NCBI RefSeq assembly: GCF_900104575.1
Contig: NZ_LT629731.1
Span: forward strand, 196,205-260,204
Reading direction: 5' to 3'
From: Bacillus tuaregi
Lineage (GTDB): Bacteria; Bacillota; Bacilli; Bacillales; Cytobacillaceae
Length of the DNA: 64,000 bases
Shown here: in pieces, positions 43,225 to 53,490 of the stretch
Layout: each line of letters starts with the position of its first letter
How positions within the stretch are numbered: the stretch's first letter is position 1
Position numbers and translations under genes: made by a program
The notes under the pieces: generated by a model
What the model saw: only the letters and a program-made list of their open reading frames with translations
Database searches by the model: none
What the model was told of the DNA's origin: nothing

Positions 43225-45312
43225 TTAAGACCATGGCAGCACCCTTTTATACCATGGGGCTCGGTCGTCATTCTCGTGTTCTTCACGATGCTTTTTCTTT
43301 TTCCCTTTTGCTTCTTTTTCTTCTTCTAATAAATGCTCTGTGCAATACTCAGTTGGCTCAGTTCCGGCGGCGAAGTAGGTGTAGCGTTTGACTGGACAGT
43401 CCTCGGTAGCCAGCTTTCCGTTAACCGGATCCAAATACATGCCAACCGTCCCTTTAGGGGCTTTAAAGGATTTTTCCGGCGTGCCTTCAAGAGCCTGCTC
43501 CATAAACTGAACCCAGACATTTTTGGCATACATTTGATCCAGTCTGCCTTCAATTGGCTGACCGTCATCAAAGCCGGTCCAGACGGCTGTGACAAGCTGC
43601 GGTGAAAAGCCAATCATCCAGCTGTCTGTATTGGTGGAGCCGGATTTGCCGGCATAGGTCCGCGTCATGTCGTTGATAATCGTAGTGCCGGTGACACTGG
43701 CGTAGCCGTTTAACTTTTTATCAAACATACCTGTCATCATATGTGTCATCACAAAGGCTAACTCCGGCTGCAGTACCGCCTCGGGCTCTGACGAATGCTC
43801 ATAAATCACTTCACCCTTATGGTTTTCCACCTTTTTAATCATCACCGGCGTGACCTTTTTTCCACCGTTGGCAAACAGACTGTAGGCATTAGCCATTTCA
43901 ATCACGCGCACACCGGACGTGCCAAGGGCAAGGGAAGGCACCTTCGCCATATCGGAAGTAATGCCAAAGCGCTTAGCCGTTTCTACTAGAGTCTCCTCGC
44001 CGAGAAATAGGTGGGTTTTTACGGCATAGACATTGTCGGACAAGGCCAGTGCCTGGACCATTGTCAGATCGTCCTCGGCATATTGATTGTTAAAATTATG
44101 CGGCGTATACTCAGCGCGTTCATCATCAAACTTGAAGGTGGTCAGCTCACTGCGCATCGTTGAAGCGGGCGTGAAGCCTTGCTCAAGTGCGGCATAATAT
44201 AGGAGCGGCTTGATGGTCGAACCCGGCTGACGCTCAGCCTGGGTGACGCGGTTATAAGGGCTTTCCGTATAATCCCGACCGCCAATAAGCGCCTTGACAT
44301 AGCCGTTTTTCGGATTCATCGCGACAAAGCCGACTTGGATATCAGAATCCTCGGATATTTGCTTTTCAATCGTTTCCTCAGCCATTTTCTGCTGCTCCAA
44401 ATCAAGCGTGGTAAAAACCTTCAACCCGCCTAGCTCAATCGTTCGATCGTCGAGCTTCAGCACCTGTGATAGCTGCTGTCTGACAGCATCCTGGAAATAG
44501 GGCGCTGTGACGAGCTTTGTATGCGGATGCTTGCCGACAATCGTCAGCGACTCCTGCTTCGCTTTGTCTGCTTTACTTTTATCAATTAAATGATTCTCCT
44601 GCATCGCCGTCAAGATGATGCCCTGGCGCAGCTTTGCTTTTTCAAGAGAGGCAAGCGGAGAGTATATGCTCGGCCCCTTCGGAATGCCCGCCAGCATCGA
44701 GGCCTCGGCCAGTGACAGCTCGGAGGCATTTTTACCAAAGTAAAACTGACTGGCTGCTTGGGCACCGTAGGCCCCGTGGCCGTAATAAATCGTATTCAAG
44801 TAGCCCTCGAGAATTTGTTCCTTCGAATAATTCATTTCAAGGCGAATCGTATAAAAGGCTTCGTTCAGCTTCCGCTGCCATGTTTTATCATGCTCAAGAT
44901 AAAGGTTCCGCGCATACTGCTGGCTGATGGTGCTGGCACCCTGCACCTTTGCCATTGCCTTAAGGTCAGCCAGAGCGGCACCGGCAATTCGCTTGTAGTC
45001 AAAGCCGTGATGCTCGTAAAAATTGCGGTCCTCAATCGCCAGTGTGGCATCAATCAGATGCGGGCTAATTTCGTTAAAATTAACCCAGTACCGCTTCTGC
45101 CCGTTGTTGCTTTCCCCAATCACCGCGCCGTTGTCGTCATAAATCAGTGTGGACTGCGGAACAGAAAGCGGCGGCGGACCGAGCACCTTCGCATACACCA
45201 TAATCCCAATGATAAAAAGAACCATCAAGCAGGCAAGAATAAGACAAAGAAAGAATAAGGCCCGTAAATATTTAATCGTTTTGCGAAAACGATGGTCTGT
45301 CATGATTTCCAT
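43225..45312 (-). CDS. pbpG: Class A penicillin-binding protein (PBP2D type)
   Basis: This 695-residue bifunctional peptidoglycan synthase has an N-terminal membrane helix (about residues 18-40), a glycosyltransferase domain (IEDRNFYEHHGFDYKRI, GASTISQQYARNL, SKEQILEGYLNTIYYGHGAYG) and a transpeptidase domain with active-site SxxK (PGSTIKPL), SDN (ALSDNVYAVK) and KSG (YAGKSGSTNTDSW). The C-terminus is short, Lys/Glu/His-rich. In B. subtilis the homologue acts in spore wall synthesis. ATG with AGGAGGTGA. It is divergent from speE, as in B. subtilis. Confidence 0.92.
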   Translation of the reverse strand: MEIMTDHRFRKTIKYLRALFFLCLILACLMVLFIIGIMVYAKVLGPPPLSVPQSTLIYDDNGAVIGESNNGQKRYWVNFNEISPHLIDATLAIEDRNFYEHHGFDYKRIAGAALADLKAMAKVQGASTISQQYARNLYLEHDKTWQRKLNEAFYTIRLEMNYSKEQILEGYLNTIYYGHGAYGAQAASQFYFGKNASELSLAEASMLAGIPKGPSIYSPLASLEKAKLRQGIILTAMQENHLIDKSKADKAKQESLTIVGKHPHTKLVTAPYFQDAVRQQLSQVLKLDDRTIELGGLKVFTTLDLEQQKMAEETIEKQISEDSDIQVGFVAMNPKNGYVKALIGGRDYTESPYNRVTQAERQPGSTIKPLLYYAALEQGFTPASTMRSELTTFKFDDERAEYTPHNFNNQYAEDDLTMVQALALSDNVYAVKTHLFLGEETLVETAKRFGITSDMAKVPSLALGTSGVRVIEMANAYSLFANGGKKVTPVMIKKVENHKGEVIYEHSSEPEAVLQPELAFVMTHMMTGMFDKKLNGYASVTGTTIINDMTRTYAGKSGSTNTDSWMIGFSPQLVTAVWTGFDDGQPIEGRLDQMYAKNVWVQFMEQALEGTPEKSFKAPKGTVGMYLDPVNGKLATEDCPVKRYTYFAAGTEPTEYCTEHLLEEEKEAKGKKKKHREEHENDDRAPWYKRVLPWS

Positions 45313-45600
45313 AGTGCTTCACCTCCTAAATCTGAAATGATGGATCGCTTAGCGCTTGCTCAGGAGTCTAGCTCAGTGTCTCATTTTATCTAGTATCAGT
45401 ATTGAAAATTAAGTGGAATTTTAAACATTTCTTGGGTAACTATGTAAATTTTTCTTTTTATTTAGGTTAGGATGCACTATAATTTTTTTGTTTGCAATTT
45501 ATCTGTATGGGTAACATAAGGAAGATAGATTAATGTAGAGTTAATTGGTTTCTACAGGTGCCAGGCACTTGTTTTCAATCCAGATGAAGGGATGAATACA

Positions 45601-46428
45601 ATGGGAATTTGGTTTACTGAGAAGCAGACAGAGAACTTTGGTATTACAATGAAAATCAAGCGTACCTTACATACAGAGCAAACGGAGTTTCAAAAGCTGG
45701 ATATGGTGGAAACGGAAGAATGGGGAAACATGCTCCTGCTCGATGACATGGTGATGACCTCTGTCCGAGATGAATTTGTCTACCATGAGATGGTGGCACA
45801 TATTCCGCTTTTCACTCATCCAAACCCTGAGAATGTGTTGGTCGTGGGTGGTGGTGACGGCGGAGTGATTCGTGAGGTGTTAAAGCATCCTAGTGTGAAA
45901 AAGGCGACGCTCGTGGATATTGACGGCAAGGTGATTGAGTATTCGAAGAAATATTTGCCTGAAATTGCCGGTATGCTTGAGGATGAACGTGTCGAGGTCA
46001 AGGTAGGCGACGGCTTCATGCATATTGCCGAAAGCGACCATGACTATGATGTGATTATGGTCGATTCGACGGAGCCGGTCGGACCAGCGGTGAATCTTTT
46101 TACAAAAGGCTTTTATGCCGGAATTGCTAAGGCGCTGAAAGAGGACGGCATTTTTGTTGCACAGTCAGACAACCCTTGGTTTAAGAGTGATTTAATCCGC
46201 AGCGTGCAAAAGGATGTAAAAGAAATTTTTCCAATTACAAGGCTTTACACGGCGAATATCCCAACATATCCAAGCGGAATGTGGGCCTTTACACTCGGCT
46301 CAAAGAAATACGATCCGCTCGAGGTGAGCGACGATCGGTTTCATGAAATGGAGACGAAGTATTATACAAAGGAATTACATAAAGCAGCGTTTGTGCTGCC
46401 TAAGTTTGTGCAAGATTTGGTAGAGTAA
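45601..46428 (+). CDS. speE: Spermidine synthase
   Basis: This 275-residue aminopropyltransferase has the decarboxylated-SAM site [30 protein letters not shown] and catalytic [16 protein letters not shown], almost identical to B. subtilis SpeE. It makes spermidine from putrescine. The ATG at 45601 has GAAGGG in front; ATG 45592 is too near that site. speB follows at 46511, completing arginine-agmatine-putrescine-spermidine flow. Confidence 0.95.
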   Translation: MGIWFTEKQTENFGITMKIKRTLHTEQTEFQKLDMVETEEWGNMLLLDDMVMTSVRDEFVYHEMVAHIPLFTHPNPENVLVVGGGDGGVIREVLKHPSVKKATLVDIDGKVIEYSKKYLPEIAGMLEDERVEVKVGDGFMHIAESDHDYDVIMVDSTEPVGPAVNLFTKGFYAGIAKALKEDGIFVAQSDNPWFKSDLIRSVQKDVKEIFPITRLYTANIPTYPSGMWAFTLGSKKYDPLEVSDDRFHEMETKYYTKELHKAAFVLPKFVQDLVE

Positions 46429-46510
46429 TTTTATAGGAATAAGTAATGTCATTTTATAGGAAAAAACACTGCTAGGTCAAAGCGGTGCATAGAATAGAGG
46501 GGGAATTACG

Positions 46511-47383
46511 ATGCGTTTTGATGAAGCCTATTCAGGTAATGTGTTTATTAAAAGTCATCCAAGCTATGAGGAAAGTCAGGTCGTGATTTATGGGATGCCG
46601 ATGGACTGGACGGTTAGCTATCGTCCGGGGTCCCGCTTCGGCCCGGCGCGTATTCGTGAGGTGTCGATTGGGATTGAGGAATACAGCCCGTATTTGGACA
46701 AGGATTTAGCAGATTTGAAATATTTTGATGCCGGCGATATGCCGCTGCCGTTCGGGAATGCGCAAAAGAGCCTCGATTTGATTGAGGAGTATGTCGACAG
46801 TCTGCTTGCAGATGATAAATTTCCGCTTGGAATGGGCGGCGAGCATTTAGTATCATGGCCGGTGATTAAAGCGATGTATAAGAAGTATCCGGACCTTGCG
46901 ATTATCCATATGGATGCCCATACCGATTTGCGTGAGAATTATGAGGGTGAACCGTTATCCCATTCGACCCCGATTCGAAAGGCCTGCAACCTCATTGGTC
47001 CGACAAATGTTTACTCCTTTGGCATTCGTTCCGGTATGAAGGAAGAATTTGAGTGGGCGAAGGAAGTTGGGATGCATATTTCGAAGTTTGATGTGCACAA
47101 GCCGCTTCAGGAGGTTCTGCCGAAGCTTGCTGGGCGCCCTGTCTATGTCACGATTGACATTGATGTCTTGGATCCGGCGCATGCACCGGGTACTGGTACG
47201 GTGGATGCGGGCGGTATTACGTCAAGAGAGCTGCTGGCTTCGATTCATGAGATCGCCCATTCTGACGTGAAAGTTGTGGGCGCGGACCTAGTCGAGGTTG
47301 CTCCGATATATGATCACTCTGAGCAAACCGTGAATACGGCAAGCAAGCTATTACGTGAAATGCTGCTAGGGTTTGTGAAATAA
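46511..47383 (+). CDS. speB: Agmatinase
   Basis: This 290-residue ureohydrolase has the dinuclear manganese motifs GMGGEHLVSWP, IIHMDAHTDLRENYEG and YVTIDIDVLDPAHAPGTGT. It hydrolyses agmatine to putrescine, the substrate for the upstream speE enzyme. ATG with AGAGGGGGAA. A strong terminator follows. Confidence 0.95.
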   Translation: MRFDEAYSGNVFIKSHPSYEESQVVIYGMPMDWTVSYRPGSRFGPARIREVSIGIEEYSPYLDKDLADLKYFDAGDMPLPFGNAQKSLDLIEEYVDSLLADDKFPLGMGGEHLVSWPVIKAMYKKYPDLAIIHMDAHTDLRENYEGEPLSHSTPIRKACNLIGPTNVYSFGIRSGMKEEFEWAKEVGMHISKFDVHKPLQEVLPKLAGRPVYVTIDIDVLDPAHAPGTGTVDAGGITSRELLASIHEIAHSDVKVVGADLVEVAPIYDHSEQTVNTASKLLREMLLGFVK

Positions 47384-47393
47384 GTGGATGTAG

Positions 47394-47422
47394 ACCAGAG
47401 ACCGAGCTGTCTCTGGTTTTTT
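47394..47422 (+). terminator. Terminator after speB
   Basis: ACCAGAGAC / GTCTCTGGT with a six-base loop and a T run. Confidence 0.9.
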
Positions 47423-47634
47423 ATACGATTGGCGGTGGCTGACACCGCAAATGGACACGTGGCTTTGTAGTTCTTTTAAGACAGACAACTATTAGGAATC
47501 TGAAAATTGGGAACAATAAGGATGTAGCAGGGCTTTTTTTCATGAACTTGAAACAAATTTTAAAAAAATTTATAATTAGTAGGTTATGCAAATAGTGTTA
47601 TACAGGTAATGCAAGGAAAAGAGGTGCACGCTCG

Positions 47635-48108
47635 GTGTCCAGCTATCCAACGGAGCAGATGGCTGTTAAAATAACAGTGAATACGACGATAACGAACGGC
47701 TCGGAAAAGGAAACGTATGAGCTTATTACATTTGGACAATACATTCAAAAGACGAGCTCTGTCTTTCTGCGCTACGATGAATTGATGGAAGAGGGTTCCG
47801 CGAAAACGGTTGTCAAGGTAACCGGTCAGGAGGAAGGTTCGATACTCAGGAACGGTGCTGTTGACATGCGTCTTCCCTTTCAAGCGAATCAAACCCTTGT
47901 TGGCAGCTACAAAACGCCGTACGGGGTCCTTGACATGGAAACCTCCAAAACCAGGATTAGCCATGAATATGATGATGTGTTAAAAAAAGGCCTTATTAAT
48001 ATAATGTATGATTTAAAGATGCAGGGAAACGATGCAGGTACATATCACGTAAGTATTACGTTTGAGGAGGATGAAAAAGATGAACATAGTGGAGCAGGTA
48101 AAAAGTAA
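47635..48108 (+). CDS. ywiB: YwiB-like DUF1934 protein
   Basis: This 157-residue beta-barrel-type protein (DUF1934: [39 protein letters not shown], then [24 protein letters not shown]) is of unknown function, conserved next to argS. GTG start with GAGGTG. Its last 29 bases overlap the argS start. Confidence 0.85.
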   Translation: MSSYPTEQMAVKITVNTTITNGSEKETYELITFGQYIQKTSSVFLRYDELMEEGSAKTVVKVTGQEEGSILRNGAVDMRLPFQANQTLVGSYKTPYGVLDMETSKTRISHEYDDVLKKGLINIMYDLKMQGNDAGTYHVSITFEEDEKDEHSGAGKK

Positions 48109-49750
48109 ACTAAGGCAGGAAGTTGCTGCCGCTGTTGTGAAGGCAGGCTTGGCTAGTGAAGAGCAGCTGCCAGGTGTGATTTTAGAAATCCCGAAGGATA
48201 AAATAAACGGTGATTATTCAACCAATATGGCGATGCAGCTGGCAAGAGTAGCAAAAAAGGCGCCGAAAATGATTGCCGAAGAGCTGGTGGCTCATTTTGA
48301 CAAATCAAAGGCATCGATTGAAAAAATTGAAATCGCCGGCCCTGGCTTTATTAATTTTTACATGAATAACAGCTATTTAACCGATTTAATTCCAGCCATT
48401 ATCGATGCGGGTGAAAAGTATGGTGAAACCACTGTTGGAGGTAATGAGAAAGTTCAGGTAGAGTTTGTGTCCGCGAACCCGACAGGTGATTTGCATTTAG
48501 GACATGCCCGCGGTGCTGCGGTAGGAGATTCGCTTTGCAATATTTTAGCTAAAGCAGGCTATGACGTATCACGTGAATATTATATCAATGATGCGGGAAA
48601 TCAGATTAATAATCTGGCATTGTCAGTGGATGCCCGCTATCACCAAGCACTTGGCATGGACAAACCAATGCCTGAGGACGGCTACCATGGCGAGGATATT
48701 ATCGGTATTGGGAAAAAGCTGGCTGAGGAATTCGGCGATAAGTTTGTCGCGATGCCTGAAGAGGAGCGCTTCCAGCAATTCCGTGAATATGGTTTAAAAT
48801 ATGAAATGGCGAAGCTGAAGCAGGATTTAGAGGATTTCCGTGTTGGATTTGATGTGTGGTACTCAGAAACCTCCCTTTATCAAAACGGCAAAATTGATGA
48901 TGCCCTGCAAAAGCTGAGAGATAATGGCTATATTTTCGAACAGGACGGTGCGACTTGGCTGCGTTCGACTGACTTTGGCGACGATAAGGACCGTGTATTA
49001 ATCAAGCAGGACGGCTCTTACACCTATCTGCTGCCGGATATTGCCTACCATAGAGACAAGCTTGAGCGCGGCTATGAAAAGCTGATCAATATTTGGGGTG
49101 CCGACCACCACGGCTATATCCCTCGTATGAAAGCGGCGATTCAGGCGTTAGGCTATGGTGCGGATACGCTTGAAGTGGAAATTATTCAGCTTGTTCATTT
49201 ATATAAAAATGGCGAGAAAATGAAGATGAGTAAGCGAACAGGGAAGGCAGTTACGATGAGGGATCTTGTCGAAGAGGTTGGCCTTGATGCTACTCGTTAC
49301 TTCTTTGCGATGAGAAGTGCGGATACCCATATGGACTTTGACCTGGATTTGGCGGTTTCCCAGTCCAATGAAAACCCGGTTTATTATGCCCAATACGCGC
49401 ATGCTCGGATTAGTAGCATCCTGCGCTCTGCGGAGGAAATGAATCTTGCCTATGGTACGAATGCTGATTTCTCTTATATTTCTTCGGAAAAAGAAATCGA
49501 TCTGTTGAAAAAGCTAGGAGAATTCCCTGAAGCAGTTGGGGAAGCGGCAATAAAGCGCACGCCGCATCGCATCACAAACTATATCTTTGAGCTGGCGTCT
49601 ACCTTCCACAGCTTCTACAATGCGGAAAAAGTATTGGATACCGAGGAAGTGGAGAAGACGAAAGCACGCTTATCGTTAATTAAATCGGTACAGATTACGC
49701 TGAAAAATGCGTTACAGTTGATTGGGGTTTCCGCTCCAGAAAAGATGTAA
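48080..49750 (+). CDS. argS: Arginyl-tRNA synthetase
   Basis: This 556-residue class I synthetase has the HIGH-type motif as [17 protein letters not shown], the KMSKS motif as [11 protein letters not shown], an N-terminal Add-1 domain (about residues 1-100) and the anticodon-binding domain at the end ([17 protein letters not shown]). ATG 48080 lies nine bases after GAGGAGG; the upstream ATG 48071 touches that site. It overlaps ywiB, so the two are coupled. No T-box was seen upstream. Confidence 0.95.
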   Translation: MNIVEQVKSKLRQEVAAAVVKAGLASEEQLPGVILEIPKDKINGDYSTNMAMQLARVAKKAPKMIAEELVAHFDKSKASIEKIEIAGPGFINFYMNNSYLTDLIPAIIDAGEKYGETTVGGNEKVQVEFVSANPTGDLHLGHARGAAVGDSLCNILAKAGYDVSREYYINDAGNQINNLALSVDARYHQALGMDKPMPEDGYHGEDIIGIGKKLAEEFGDKFVAMPEEERFQQFREYGLKYEMAKLKQDLEDFRVGFDVWYSETSLYQNGKIDDALQKLRDNGYIFEQDGATWLRSTDFGDDKDRVLIKQDGSYTYLLPDIAYHRDKLERGYEKLINIWGADHHGYIPRMKAAIQALGYGADTLEVEIIQLVHLYKNGEKMKMSKRTGKAVTMRDLVEEVGLDATRYFFAMRSADTHMDFDLDLAVSQSNENPVYYAQYAHARISSILRSAEEMNLAYGTNADFSYISSEKEIDLLKKLGEFPEAVGEAAIKRTPHRITNYIFELASTFHSFYNAEKVLDTEEVEKTKARLSLIKSVQITLKNALQLIGVSAPEKM

Positions 49751-49761
49751 TAGGAAAAAAT

Positions 49762-49789
49762 GGCTTCCCGAGGGTGGGGAGCCTTTTTT
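49762..49789 (+). terminator. Terminator after argS
   Basis: GGCTTCCC / GGGGAGCC with a six-base loop and a T run. Confidence 0.88.
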
Positions 49790-49831
49790 GTTGGAGTCAA
49801 AAGGCCAAAAACGTGAGTGAGGAGAGGAGAA

Positions 49832-50957
49832 GTGTCCAATAGGCGCGGTCAAAAGGTCAAAAATGAGAGCTTGGAGTCGGGATGTGTCCGATAGAAGGGT
49901 TCAAAAGACCAAAGGGGCAAGGTAACCAGTCTGAAGTGTCCGATAGAAGGGTTCAAAAGACCAAAGGGGCAAGGTAACCAGTCTGAAGTGTCCGATAGAA
50001 GGGCTCAAAAGACCAAAGGGGAAAGGTATCAAGCCTGAAGTGTCCGATAGAAGGGCTCAAAAGACCAAAGGGGAAAGGTATCAAGCCCTGAAGTGTCCGA
50101 TAGAAGGGTTCAAAAGACCAAAGGAGGAAGGTATCAAGCCCTGAAGTGTCCGATAGAAGGGCTCAAAAGACCAAAGGGGCAAGGTAACCAGTCTGAAGTG
50201 TCCGATAGAAGGGCTCAAAAGACCAAAGGGGCAAGGTATCAAGCCAGAAGTGTCCGATAGAAGGGCTCAAAAGACCAAAGGAGGAAGGAACCAAGCCAAA
50301 AGTGTCCGATAGAAGGGTTCAAAAGACCAAAGGGGCAAGGTAACCAGTCTGAAGTGTCCGATAGAAGCGCTCAAAAGACCAAAGGGGAAAGGTATCAAGC
50401 CAAAAGTGTCTGATAGAAGGGCTCAAAAGACCAAAGGAGGAAGGAACCAAGCCTGAAGTGTCCGATAGAAGGGTTCAAAAGACCAAAGGAGGAAGGTATC
50501 AAGCCAAAAGTGTCCGATAGAAGGGCTCAAAAGACCAAAGGGGAAAGGTAACCAGTCTGAAGTGTCCGATAGAAGGGTTCAAAAGACCAAAGGGGCAAGG
50601 TACCAAGCCTGAAGTGTCCGATAGAAGGGTTCAAAAGACCAAAGGAGGAAGGTATCAAGCCAAAAGTGTCCGATAGAAGGGCTCAAAAGACCAAAGGGGA
50701 AAGGTAACCAGTCTGAAGTGTCCGATAGAAGGGCTCAAAAGACCAAAGGGGCAAGGTACCAAGCCAAAAGTGTCCGATAGAAGGGCTCAAAAGACCAAAG
50801 GGGCAAGGTACCAAGCCAAAAGTGTCCGATAGAAGGGTTCAAAAGACCAAAGGGGAAAGGTATCAAGCCTGAAGTGTCCGATAGAAGGGCTCAAAAGACC
50901 AAAGGGGCAAGGTAACCAAGCCTGAAGTGTCCGATAGAAGCAACCAAAAGACCAAAA
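49832..50957 (+). repeat. Array of about twenty 52-53-bp direct tandem repeats
   Basis: Twenty units from 49884 to 50926 (seventeen of 52 bp and three of 53 bp) begin GTGTCCGATAGAAGGG and continue (C/T)TCAAAAGACCAAAGG. A divergent 52-bp unit precedes them (49832) and a cut unit ends the array (50927). The first 35 bases are almost constant. The last 17 vary among a few types (AGGTAACCAGTCTGAA, AGGTATCAAGCCTGAA, AGGAACCAAGCCAAAA, AGGTACCAAGCC). The length is not a multiple of three and no long reading frame or ribosome site fits, so it is not coding. There are no spacers as in CRISPR. Confidence 0.93.
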
Positions 50958-50990
50958 AAGGTATTTAAAGAGGGTCTTCAAATACCTTTT
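50953..50990 (-). terminator. Terminator of uvsE
   Basis: AAAAGGTATTT / AAATACCTTTT, directly after the uvsE stop, bordering the repeat array. Confidence 0.85.
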
Positions 50991-51947
50991 CTATTTCCAT
51001 TCCACCGCACCGCCGCTGATCCGTTTGACACCGCGGATTTTACTGATATCCTCAACAAGCTTGAGCATGGCTAAATCCTTTTGTTTCGCTTCAATCATAA
51101 AATCGACATCCTGCTTCATGGAATGGAGAATCTCCAGTAAAGGCTGGAGAAATTCAATATCGACATAATCGGCATGGGAACGAAAGGCAGATGCTGATTT
51201 GGGCGAGGAGATGTGGAGCTTCGGAATCAGGCCACGCTTTTCCCAGGTCGCAAAAACCTTTGGCAGCAGTTGCTCAAGCGGGGCATCACCGAGGTTTGCC
51301 ATATGGTGATGATAATCAAAAATATTTGCCACTCCTTCGAGCTCGCACATCCGCAGTGTTTCATCAGTTGTATAGGTTTTATCGTCATTTTCCAGTGTCA
51401 TAATCTCTTTAATATGTGGTGGGAGACTTTTTAAATTAACCTGGAACCGTTCAAGGGATTCCTCTTTATTGCCATAGGCCCCGCCAATATGAATGTTAAT
51501 CAGACTTTCTTTTTCCACTCCCATCGCCTCCAGCATCCGATAATGGTATTCCATATCGGTGACGGCATTCCTTGTTACGTCCTTTCGGGGGGAGGTAAAG
51601 AGCGTAAATTGGTTAGGGTGGAAGCTGACCCGCAGGTGGTGCCGCTTCACGAGCTCGCCAATCCGACGCCACTCCTCGCGAAACGGAGTGACAAAGTCCC
51701 AGCGCACCTCCGGATGGGTGGCAAGCGGAACAATCGAGCTCGAGAAACGGTACAGCTCAATTTCGTGGCCAATATTATAATGAAGCATCCTTTCCGTGTT
51801 GACCAGATTTGTGGCGGTAACGGTTAACAGCTTTTCCATCCGTTCACTGGCGGGCAGCTGCGAAAAGCGAGTATAGGTGACGGTTTTGGAGGGCGATGCA
51901 TCCCAAAGGCTCATCGATTGGGATACATAGCCAAAGCGAATCTTCAT
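50991..51947 (-). CDS. uvsE: UV DNA damage endonuclease UvsE
   Basis: This 318-residue UVDE-family TIM barrel begins [15 protein letters not shown], with metal-binding segments [47 protein letters not shown] and LHISSPK. It nicks DNA 5' of UV photoproducts and other lesions. ATG with AAAGGAG. Same place as B. subtilis ywjD. It faces the repeat array at its 3' end. Confidence 0.93.
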   Translation of the reverse strand: MKIRFGYVSQSMSLWDASPSKTVTYTRFSQLPASERMEKLLTVTATNLVNTERMLHYNIGHEIELYRFSSSIVPLATHPEVRWDFVTPFREEWRRIGELVKRHHLRVSFHPNQFTLFTSPRKDVTRNAVTDMEYHYRMLEAMGVEKESLINIHIGGAYGNKEESLERFQVNLKSLPPHIKEIMTLENDDKTYTTDETLRMCELEGVANIFDYHHHMANLGDAPLEQLLPKVFATWEKRGLIPKLHISSPKSASAFRSHADYVDIEFLQPLLEILHSMKQDVDFMIEAKQKDLAMLKLVEDISKIRGVKRISGGAVEWK

Positions 51948-52111
51948 AGCGTTTGACTCCTTTTAACAGGTAATATGGTAGAGAGTCTTTTCTACGGTTT
52001 CATCCAATCGGCAAGGCTGAACAGGGGAAACGGGGCAGTTTCTGTCCCAGTCTATTCGGACAAGGGACCTGTCCCTTTGTCCCGGGCTATGGGCCCCATC
52101 CCCCTGTCCCG

Positions 52112-53314
52112 CTACAAAAACAGTGAGATTGAGCGGGCGAGCATTTCTTTGCAGAATGTCCAGGGGTTGAGCATGGATATATCCTTTTTGGAAATCAGCT
52201 TGGCTTCAGCCTGGTCCTGCTTCAACACACCGCGGATGCTTTCAACATAGCTTGGGTCGTACGTATAGCAATTCATTTCATGGTTTAAAAAAAAGCTCCG
52301 CTTATCGAAGTTAGCGGTTCCGACGTCACAGACCCGGTCGTCAATGATGAGTATTTTAGAATGATAAAAGCCATTTTGATATTGGTAGATGGACGCTCCC
52401 AAATCCAATAATGGACGAAAATAACGGTAGGAGGCTTCTTTTACAAGCAGATGGTCCGGCGTGGAAGGGACCAGGATTTCAAGTTTGACGCCTCTTTTTA
52501 AGGCAGCCTGCAAATCTTGAAGAAGTCTCTTGCCTGGAATAAAATAGGGCGTCCCAATCATAATGCAGTCCTTTGCACTGTTAATCAGCTCGGAAAAGGT
52601 ATGCTCCAGATAAAAGCCCTCAGAAGGAATAATCCGGTGGCGGTATTTCCCTTTTTCTAAATCGGGAAAATACAGCTTATTCTGAGTTAAGCGCACCATG
52701 GCGGCCTCCTCCCAGTCCCTTAAAAACATGACCTGTAAATCCTGTACCCCCTCGCCGACAATTTTAAGATGGTAGTCACGCCATGGGCTGAGCTTCGAGT
52801 CAAGATTAATATATTCCTTACCAATATTAAAGCCACCCAGATAGCCGATTTTACCATCAATGACGGTAATTTTCCGATGATTACGTATCTGGGAAGAATA
52901 AAAGAAAAAGGGAGGCCGCGGTGCCTTACAGAAAATGAGCTGTACCCTCGAGCCCTGCAGCTCTTTTGTTATGCTTCGCTTTGCTTTAAAGCTGCCAACC
53001 CAGTCCAGCATAAGGCGGACCTCAACGCCCTCATCTGCCTTTTTTTTAAATAACGACAGAAAATCGGTGGAGATGTGGTCCTTTTTTACAATATAAAATA
53101 GAACGTGGATATGCTTTTGGGCTTCCTTCAGCTCCGAAAACAGGTCGGCAAACAGCTCCGGACCTGAGGTGAACAGCCTGATATCACTGTGCCGATCAGG
53201 AAAGTGCTGCAGCTTGAGCTTCTCTAAATGTATTTTTCTGCCCAGGGAAAAATCAATGAAGAAATAGAGGACGATTAGATAAAAAATCCCGACAATCATG
53301 AAAAATGTATTCAT
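52112..53314 (-). CDS. Cardiolipin synthase / phospholipase D family protein
   Basis: This 400-residue protein has one N-terminal membrane helix (residues 3-24) and two HKD motifs, HRKITVIDGKIGYLGG and HSKILIIDDRVCDVGT, the catalytic pairs of cardiolipin synthases. It corresponds to B. subtilis YwjE (ClsB) by place and length; it has a single N-terminal helix where the main ClsA type has two. ATG with GGGGGAAATGAACC. The region 51948-52111 between it and uvsE holds only a G/C-rich stretch with repeated TGTCCC words. Confidence 0.85.
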   Translation of the reverse strand: MNTFFMIVGIFYLIVLYFFIDFSLGRKIHLEKLKLQHFPDRHSDIRLFTSGPELFADLFSELKEAQKHIHVLFYIVKKDHISTDFLSLFKKKADEGVEVRLMLDWVGSFKAKRSITKELQGSRVQLIFCKAPRPPFFFYSSQIRNHRKITVIDGKIGYLGGFNIGKEYINLDSKLSPWRDYHLKIVGEGVQDLQVMFLRDWEEAAMVRLTQNKLYFPDLEKGKYRHRIIPSEGFYLEHTFSELINSAKDCIMIGTPYFIPGKRLLQDLQAALKRGVKLEILVPSTPDHLLVKEASYRYFRPLLDLGASIYQYQNGFYHSKILIIDDRVCDVGTANFDKRSFFLNHEMNCYTYDPSYVESIRGVLKQDQAEAKLISKKDISMLNPWTFCKEMLARSISLFL

Positions 53315-53490
53315 GGTTCATTTCCCCCTTGAGCCTTATGACTATTGTCCTGTTAGTATGCACGGGAATCCATTTTCCTATGTTCACTAGAAAAAGAAAT
53401 AAAAAAACGTGACTGATTGTTTGTTTGCGACCATATAAATTAAGTACGTGATAATCGGAAAATCATCTTGGTGAAGGGAGCGGTCAAGGA

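Noticed and set aside
49832-50957. Tandem array as a CRISPR locus
   Set aside because: Units are contiguous, the variable part is drawn from a few recurring types and there are no unique spacers or cas genes.
50787-50981. Minus-strand 64-residue open frame at the end of the 52-bp array
   Set aside because: The unit length shifts the frame every copy, and there is no ribosome site; it is a by-product of the repeat.
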